A stretch of 64,000 nt of DNA from Sanguinoderma infundibulare (Eukaryota > Basidiomycota > Agaricomycetes > Polyporales > Polyporaceae): assembly GCA_032821775.1 (NCBI GenBank), contig JAVLRN010000001.1, positions 4,650,001-4,714,000 on the forward strand, written 5' to 3'. Position numbers and translations under genes: made by a program. The notes under the pieces were generated by a model. That model was not told the DNA's origin and did not search any database. It saw nothing but the letters and a program-made list of their open reading frames with translations. Numbering within the stretch: position 1 is the first letter of the stretch; the number at the start of each line of letters is the position of its first letter. Positions 57,712-64,000 of this stretch are shown here, in pieces.

Positions 57712-58392
57712 TCATGCCGTGCGCAGGATGAGATGGACCCCGCTGTCGGTGGAGATGACGTCGCTGATCTCACCAACCTCGAGGGCGTACGTCGCTTCCT
57801 CGAAGGGCTTCTGCATCTGGCCCTACGGGTCGGATCGTTGAGTCGCGTGTTAGCAAAGCCAGTCAGCTACTCAGACGATGCAACAACAGACATACCGGGC
57901 CGAAGAAACCAAGGTCTCCGCCGCGCGAGTGCGAACTGTCGTCGCTGTAGGCGGTCGCGAGCTCCACGAATTTCTCGGCCGAACCGTTGATTTCGCTGCG
58001 GTACCCCTTCAAGATCTCGATGGCCTCCTCCTTCGTGCGCGTGATGGTCGGCTGCAGCGTCACACACGCCGCATATGTTCAGGAAGAGTAAGAAACGCGA
58101 TGGGTCGACGTAGGGCGTACCTCCTTCCAGCTGCTCGGCCGCCTGCTGTCTCGGTGCTTGATGAGAAGATGGCTGGCGCGGACCTGACGTTTCAGGTACT
58201 CCTTGGCACCTGGAAGAGCCTTGATCTCGTCCTCGGTGAGTTCTGTAGGATCCTCCCAAGAAGACTCCTTCGTGTCGGTGTTGTAAAAGTAGTGTTTGTT
58301 GCGCGACGTCGAAAGACGGACTTCCCAGTTGGACTACAGCAGGACATCAGTGAGAACCAGAAGACGACGCGCAAGGTATAGTTCCATGCCAT
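57712..58392 (-). CDS. PIN1: Pin1/Ess1-type parvulin prolyl isomerase
   Basis: Catalyses cis-trans isomerisation of prolyl bonds. WW domain ([17 protein letters not shown] ... SSWEDP, both Trp present), short linker, then parvulin domain ([66 protein letters not shown]). Exons: 58,121-58,333; 57,896-58,051; 57,712-57,822, plus a short first exon. The ATG at 58,390-58,392 would splice through a GC donor directly after it (56 bp to CTGTAG), giving about 160 aa; this start is uncertain. The basic R-R pair that grips phosphate is present (DSRRPSS). The active-site Cys (Cys113 of human Pin1, usually DCSS) is Asp here ([12 protein letters not shown]), as in phosphate-independent parvulins. Confidence 0.88.
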
Positions 58393-58714
58393 CTTGAACG
58401 AGTGGCCGGTGTGTAGGATATACGAGGATGATGGCGTTGGCGAGCAGGAGGCAGGCGGTCGTCGACTGGAAACCAGGGCTGAGACTCGTTGAGAACGGAC
58501 GAGTTATCTTGATAACCGGCCCGGCGGCGAAAGTCCGGACAGAGAGTTGCACTGCCTCGTCGACCCCGCGTTTGACGTTACCAATGCATGTAACGTCACA
58601 GCCGGAGGGTCTTTTGGGACGCCCGCGAGAGAGGGACCGAGGAGGTTTTAGCGTGCAACGAGAAAATTGCGGATTGGTACAGCGAAGACAGCAACAGTTT
58701 CCATGTCCGGATCT

Positions 58715-60011
58715 CTATATAACGTCAATTATCTCTTTTTGCCTTACTTCGTCCACAATCTTAAAGCCGCTCGTTGGCGCAACCTGCGAGTGGGTGTTAG
58801 CGTGAATGGGAAACTGAGGAGACGGAATCCAGACGGCGCACCTGCGCGAGTTGCACATTGTGGTGATCGAGCTTCTCCATGACCTGCTTCAACACTCGGA
58901 GAACGAGTACCTGCGCTTCCTGGAACGTCATTCGGATTTGAATATTGTGACAGTCTTTGATAAAACGTGGCGAAGAAAGGAGCTCTTCTCAGCAACTGTT
59001 TCTGCCACTTTTCTCAAAGGCGCCACACAGAAGGGAGGAGTATACTACCACGCATTCTCTCTCCAAGATCTGGGAATGCGTGCCGTGTTTCGATGCGCGG
59101 TTAAAGCACATCCCGAACTTCCCGTTACATGTTTGTTACATCGATATCACCGCATGTAACCGGCATGCGACTGCCGTGAATACAGAGAAACGCGTTTGTT
59201 GCAAGTGGCCAAAGACGACGATGTGTTCAAAATGCGACAAGCCTTCGGATAGGTCTATGCCATCGGTCAAACGAGGAATACGCGTACCTTGAGCACTTAT
59301 TCTGCAGGCGCCGCCTCTGAGCCGGAACCGATCGCCTTCACATCATACCTGATAAAGGTACCAGAGGGATGGGTGCGAAACCTCCACGCAGAGGCACATC
59401 ATGAGGAGGTGCAAGAACGCGCGAGACGGAACACTCACTATTGTGGCCCAAGCTCGTCTATTCTCGCAATCAAGAGCGCAACCCCGAACGACCGACTCAT
59501 CATCGCATCCTCGTCGTGCACATCTCTCCGAACCGTAGCGCAAGGTCGCATACTGCCTGGGTGACGCTCTCGACCTTGATGTGCTCGTCGGGGACGAATG
59601 CGTGGTTATGGGCGGTGACTCAGGCATGGTCGATAATGGTGGGGGCGTCGGCGGCGAGGCCAGACATGGCGCAGCACAGGTGGCGATCTATCTCCATGAG
59701 CTTCTCGATGGAGGACTCGAGGAGGGGGGATTGGATGCGCTTCTCGACGCCGAGGACGACTCCTGCGGGTGCCGACGGTCGTGGAGCCGAGCTGAGCGCA
59801 CATGAGATATTGCAACGACAGTTTCCAAATGATGTATACCTTGAAAGCCTCAATTTCATACTCGACTGTGAGTACTAAGGACAACTCGAACGGATGGAAA
59901 GCACGAACCATGAACGAGACGACCTTCCGGCGAAAAGGTGTTCACACCGCGATCTGGTTTCGGATATGATGAGAGCAAACCAGTGCCGGATTCTGAGCGG
60001 CTGAAGAACAT
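58715..60011 (-). pseudogene. 20S proteasome subunit alpha-5 (PUP2) pseudogene
   Basis: Minus-strand pieces follow the order of alpha-5: [147 protein letters not shown] and GFKIVDEVRQKEIIDVI. Lesions: a frameshift after [10 protein letters not shown] at 59,619-59,621 where the family has Arg (IIDHA-R-VTA); a frameshift after RFGE; and TAA after SEAAPAE. The near-invariant RLFQVEYA core is RLVHVEYE. Several intron ends persist, so it derives from a genomic, not retrotransposed, copy. Alpha-5 is essential, so an intact gene must lie elsewhere. Confidence 0.85.
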
Positions 60012-61577
60012 GGTTTGTGTGTGCGGGGTGGAGAGTAGGACGAGGAAAACGAGAAGGTCGAGGAGGAAGGAGTCTTGTCACGGTCCACGGACTGCCGATT
60101 AGCGCTGAAAGCCCGTCGCGTCCAAGCGTGACCTGGATGTGACCACACCTCCGTCACATTTCCGCCTGTGCTTGGCCACAGCCATGATGCTGCGTAGGCT
60201 CATCGTCCTTCTTCCAAGATTCACCCATCTTCACTCTTCGCTGGTAGCGTTTGGGGGCTTACGGAGGACACGGAGGACACCAGTATCGCACGCCGCCCCG
60301 ATCCGTGACCGAAATTCTTCAGGTATGTGTTTGCAGCCTCTGAAGTTGAGTCCGTTCTCAGCGGCTCCGTGGTGTGTCAGAAGATCGCACGAGCCGTGCA
60401 TGAAGCATGTAGATGTCATTGGACCTAGATCCGGTGTTGTGGCTGAAGACTCCGTCAGTGAGCCGACGTGCAGTCTGGGATGGCCTTCCATTCGTCTCGG
60501 TGATCAGGCGGCGATGTCGCAGACATGCGTGGACGGGCCTGCAGACAGCGTGATTCAGGTACGTTCCGGGCGAGTTGCTATCTCCCTGCCAGAGACTCGA
60601 TGTCTACAAGCTCGAGGATAATCTTCGCAGCATTGATAGAGCGCATGCCTGAACCCATCGCTGTCTGCGGCACCGTTAAAACGTGCCTTCCAATTTCTTA
60701 CCGTCGTTGACGTCCACCGCCGTTTATGCCCATGGCCTTGTGGTGGCTGCTGCCGCACGAAAGTTTTACTTTGCCCAAAATCCAAGCGCCTCCTTTACAT
60801 TGGAAAGTTCTGTCTGTTGTGCCGGACGGTGCAAGACCGGCCTCGTTGCGCTCGTGCTCTTACTCGACTACGCCCGACGACGGAAATTCGGGCACCTGGT
60901 TCGGACGTGATGCGTAGCTGCTCGTATCCTCAGAGAGCAGTTTGTAGTCCACAACCCATCGACTGAGAACCCGGGACTTGCGGTCTATGCGAGGCAGTGG
61001 CCGGGGATGGATGGTGTACTTCTCAAACAGGACGTCAGAGTATGAACCACTCACATGTTCCTGGAATGGATGGTCGCTAGAAGTCACAAGGTACGAGGCT
61101 CCTCTCTCCGCCCTTACGTTCTGCTACTGAATATTTTACGTTCTTGCAGAGTTTGGGCTACCCCGGGCATCGATGTCGATACTCGCGTTGCAGTGCTCAT
61201 CAGGGGATGTGCCAAATAAGCTCGCTTGATGACGTCTTCCATTGGATCCAGGCCGAGGAGACGTCGTCTGTCCTGGCAAGGAAAACTAGGTTTTCACCCG
61301 ATCTCTGTTTGGGCCACATTGCCCTTATTCCGTCGACCTTCACCCTCATGTAGACGCATCCCTGTAGCGCACATTGCGAAAATGTCCACCTGAGAGCTTG
61401 ACGGTCGCCGTCAACGTTGTTCATGGCCTCGCGGAGAAGCAGCGGCCTCGTGGATATGGTCGTATATGTAGGTGTGCACCCTCCTGCCCAGCGGTACTCT
61501 CAAGCCTTGGGTCACCCGACTATTTCTTAGTCACAAGTATTCGACGCTACCTAGTAATACTTACCGCCAGCAGAAAC
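60012..61577. other. 1.6-kb stretch, no recognised gene
   Basis: Open frames on both strands lack domains and codon-level support. A few intron-like signals occur, but I cannot assemble a gene. Confidence 0.5.
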
Positions 61578-63058
61578 ATGTTTGACTTCTGGCTGCTACG
61601 ACGCAAGCCCCCGGTCACAATACTACCGCTATCCAGACGATCCTCCGGCGGACTACCAATGGTAAGGAATGCCGCTAACAAACTACAGTACGCTGATTTG
61701 CTATGCTAGGACGAGGACATCGGACACCTCGGGGAAACCAATTACTATGAAGGGTGGACGGAGTGCGCAAATGCACTTCGGGAGCGCGACGAAGACAATG
61801 TAGCGGCAATGTCGGATGAGCTTGACGCTTTCCTGGCGTTCGTAAGTCTTGGCCATTCGTGCTTCGTTCTCCATTCTTCCCTGACGGCCGCTGGCGGCTT
61901 CAGTCCGGGATCTTCAGCGCTGTCATAACGCTCTTCGTCAGCCAGAGCGCAACGTCCCTTCAACCCGACAACACACAGATTACTGTCGACATCCTCCGCG
62001 CGATCTCCCAGCAGATCGGGAACGAGAGTGCTGCTTCGGCGGCCTCTCTCACGGACACCCAACCGTTCCAGAGCAGCGCCATCGACATCATCCTGAACGC
62101 TTTCCTGAACGCAGGACTGCTCTGTAGCCTCATCGCGTCTGGGATGAGCCTGTGGGTCAAGCAGTGGCTGCGCGAGTACGTCCTGGACGAACCCTCCCTC
62201 CCGCGCAGCCGCACGCGCGTCCGCTTGTTCCGGTACCACGGCCTGCGCATGTGGAACATTCGAGGGATTGTCGCCTGCATCTCCATCCTGCTCCAGCTCA
62301 GCGTGCTGCTCTTCTCCACCGGCGTCGTCATGCTCGCATACAAGCTGAACGCGCCCCTCGCCTGGGTCCTCCTCGGCCTCAACGGCGCGTGGTGGGCCGC
62401 GACGTGGGGCTCAGCGCTCTGCCCGACGTTCTCGCCGCACGCGCCGTTCAAGTCGCCGCTCTCGCGCGCGATCTTCCGCGTGGCGTACAACCTGCGGCGC
62501 GTGCTCGGCCCGCGGCTGCCACGCGTCTTCGGCAAGTCGCGGGTGGGCGAGTTCCGCACGTTGGAGAAGCGGGAGCTGGACGAGACGGCGCGGCACCAGG
62601 CGCGGCTGGAGCTCGAGGCGCTGACGTTCGCGAACCGCGAGTTCTGGGGGAGCGGGGAGCGGCTGCGGCGGATCAACGAGTGCTTCAGGGAGGTGGGCGA
62701 CAAGGGGCGGGCGCTGAAGCACGTCGAGCGGATCTTGCGGGCGCACTACGGGATGAAGACGGGCGAGGACACGTTCGAGACGCGGGGTGTGCACGGGCTG
62801 CAGACGCAGAACGAGGCCGCGAGGCAGCTGATGCGGATCTGGTGCGACATTGCGGTGGAGCACGACGGGGAGAAGGCTCGGCGGCAGGAGAGGTACCAGA
62901 TCTTCGATGAGGTGTCGAGAAGGGCGGAGGATTGTTTGAGTCGGATCTTGCGTGAGAGGGCGGAGGCGTTTGCGAGGGGGTGTTTGGACGAGCTCAGCAG
63001 ACCGGAAGCGAGGAGGCAGTCTTCGATGGACTCTGAAATGACGGTTGCTGCGGTGTGA
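61578..63058 (+). CDS. DUF6535-family multi-pass membrane protein
   Basis: Exons 61,578-61,661; 61,710-61,841; 61,904-63,058 join in phase 0 to 456 aa. Residues about 29-72 (TNYYEGWTECANALRERDED ... MSDELDAFLAF), followed directly by SGIFSAVITLFVSQSA, match the DUF6535 opening common in Agaricomycetes. Four hydrophobic segments: about 73-90, 130-150, 192-215 (GIVACISILLQLSVLLFSTG) and 222-240 (WVLLGLNGAWWAATWGSALC). A long charged, helical, Arg/Glu-rich cytosolic-type tail follows. Function is unknown; the family is greatly expanded in wood-decay fungi. The first exon (28 aa) is the least certain part, chosen because its ATG and phase fit the conserved exon 2. Confidence 0.8.
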
Positions 63059-63419
63059 TTCGCATGCCCTGGTTCGATCAGTTCCCGTATCGTGAACTCT
63101 CCCTGTCTGGCCTCGTTTTTCGTGACTCGTCGTATGTAAATAGTACTTGCCCGTGGACCACACCATGTATAGCTTCGGCGATGATTCATGTTGCCGATAA
63201 ATGGACACTTTGCTTATCTATGCTGAATTACTCTTGCCGGGCGTCCTGAGGTTCATCAAGGTTGGAGGGGGAGGAGAAGAATATACTACTAGCACCTGTG
63301 CTACTCGGAGGCCTGGGGGAGATAAGATAGCCGCCCATACCATTAGAATTGCAACTGTCGCCGTGACGGTGATGCGTTCGGACCACGATGACAGTATCAA
63401 TCTCCCTAGGCCTTCCGCC
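63059..63419. other. intergenic stretch between DUF6535 and F-box-type genes
   Basis: No gene is resolved; it should hold the promoter and possibly the first exon of the downstream gene. Confidence 0.5.
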
Positions 63420-64000
63420 GCAAATCCTCGCCCCGCATATGTTTTTCCTGCGATGCAAAAGAACTCAGGTCCCTGGCAATTACAAGCAGAGCCCTATCCA
63501 CACCTGCTGTGCTGAGCATCTGGCATGCGCTCCCCTCTTTGGCCCCGCTTATCTACACCCTACCCCCCTGACGCCTGGACCTACGCGGGTGTCACGGTGC
63601 CCAATATTGAGTGCATGAACCAGGATCACCGTATTTTTGTGAGTACCTACTGATTATGTCTAATCAAAGTTGAAACTTAGACGGTGATCCGTGAACTTGA
63701 GGCTGCGGACTTCGCTCGGTTGCGTGTCTACGGTCCTCTAGTGAAGAAAATCAATCCTTTCAACTTTCTTTTCTCAGACAACGGGATCCTATCGCCTGGG
63801 ACGTGGGATGCTTTACAGAAACATGACATAGGGAGTTATCTGTTTAACCTCTGCGAGTTTGCCTATCGCCTCCTCCTTGGTCCATCCCTGGTCACCTTCG
63901 GTCTTATTCTTTATTGCGACCAAGATTGTGATGTCCTACACGATGGCGACCCAAGCAGCCACCCTGAAGCGGAAACGGATCTCGACATCGTCACGCATCT
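63420..64000 (+). CDS. F-box-type protein, partial, with apparent frameshift
   Basis: A plus-strand reading KELRSLAITSRALSTPAVLS, then IWHALPSLAPLIYTLP, looks like the second half of an F-box and its linker in basidiomycete F-box proteins. A C6 run at 63,563-63,568 breaks the frame; with five Cs it would continue DAWTYAGV ... CMNQDHRIF. An intron follows (63,639-63,680, GTGAGT...CTTAG), then TVIRELEAADFARLRVYGPL and onwards, open to the window end. An alternative is a start at the ATG 63,615 downstream of the run. The N-terminus is unresolved and the C-terminus lies outside. Frame loss could be real or a homopolymer error. Confidence 0.5.

Noticed and set aside
60139..60621. 160-codon plus-strand open frame
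   Set aside because: No domain, unlikely composition and no supporting splice signals; considered a chance frame.

Overview
The window looks like nuclear DNA of an Agaricomycete (a mushroom- or polypore-type basidiomycete). Genes are GC-rich and split by many short introns (about 43-75 bp, GT-AG with a few GC-AG). Recognisable families include a DUF6535 membrane protein, F-box proteins, mARC-like MOSC enzymes and small secreted Ser/Thr/Ala-rich proteins. All assignments are from reading the sequence and remembered family features; no database search was possible.

Region 1 (1-43,781, then diverged to about 44,296) is a head-to-tail tandem array with a period of exactly 15,477 bp. The window opens inside a copy and holds two full periods plus most of a third (1-15,477; 15,478-30,954; 30,955-43,781). 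I found only five single-base differences and no indels between copies. The one gene that stays intact in every copy is EXO84 (exocyst subunit, 7 exons, 757 aa), so this normally single-copy gene is present three times. The rest of the unit is mostly gene debris: two nested, disabled copies of a THOC1/Hpr1-like gene plus a possible C-terminal piece of it, a fragment of a JMJD4-like JmjC gene, a fragment of RidA, a possible F-box-family fragment, a degenerate TTAGGG-like patch and small minisatellites.

Region 2 (44,297-51,000) is single-copy DNA with two small secreted-protein genes, each with a TATA box 108-113 bp upstream of its ATG, a possible 43-aa membrane peptide, and diverged remnants of the array unit.

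Region 3 (50,991-60,011) is a run of minus-strand genes: RidA (first splice donor non-canonical), two tandem MOSC/mARC-like genes, an F-box gene, a Pin1-type prolyl isomerase, and a proteasome alpha-5 (PUP2) pseudogene. An intron-containing tRNA-Asp lies on the plus strand between RidA and the first MOSC gene.

Region 4 (60,012-64,000) holds a stretch with no recognised gene, a complete DUF6535 gene on the plus strand, and the beginning of a plus-strand F-box-type gene that runs off the window with an apparent one-base frameshift.

The most notable signal is the array itself. Its right edge falls inside EXO84 exon 7, where copy 3 switches abruptly to a version about 4% different. This suggests the array arose by unequal recombination between two diverged EXO84 sequences, or that it is a haplotype or assembly mosaic. 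Either way the boundary is testable with long reads.
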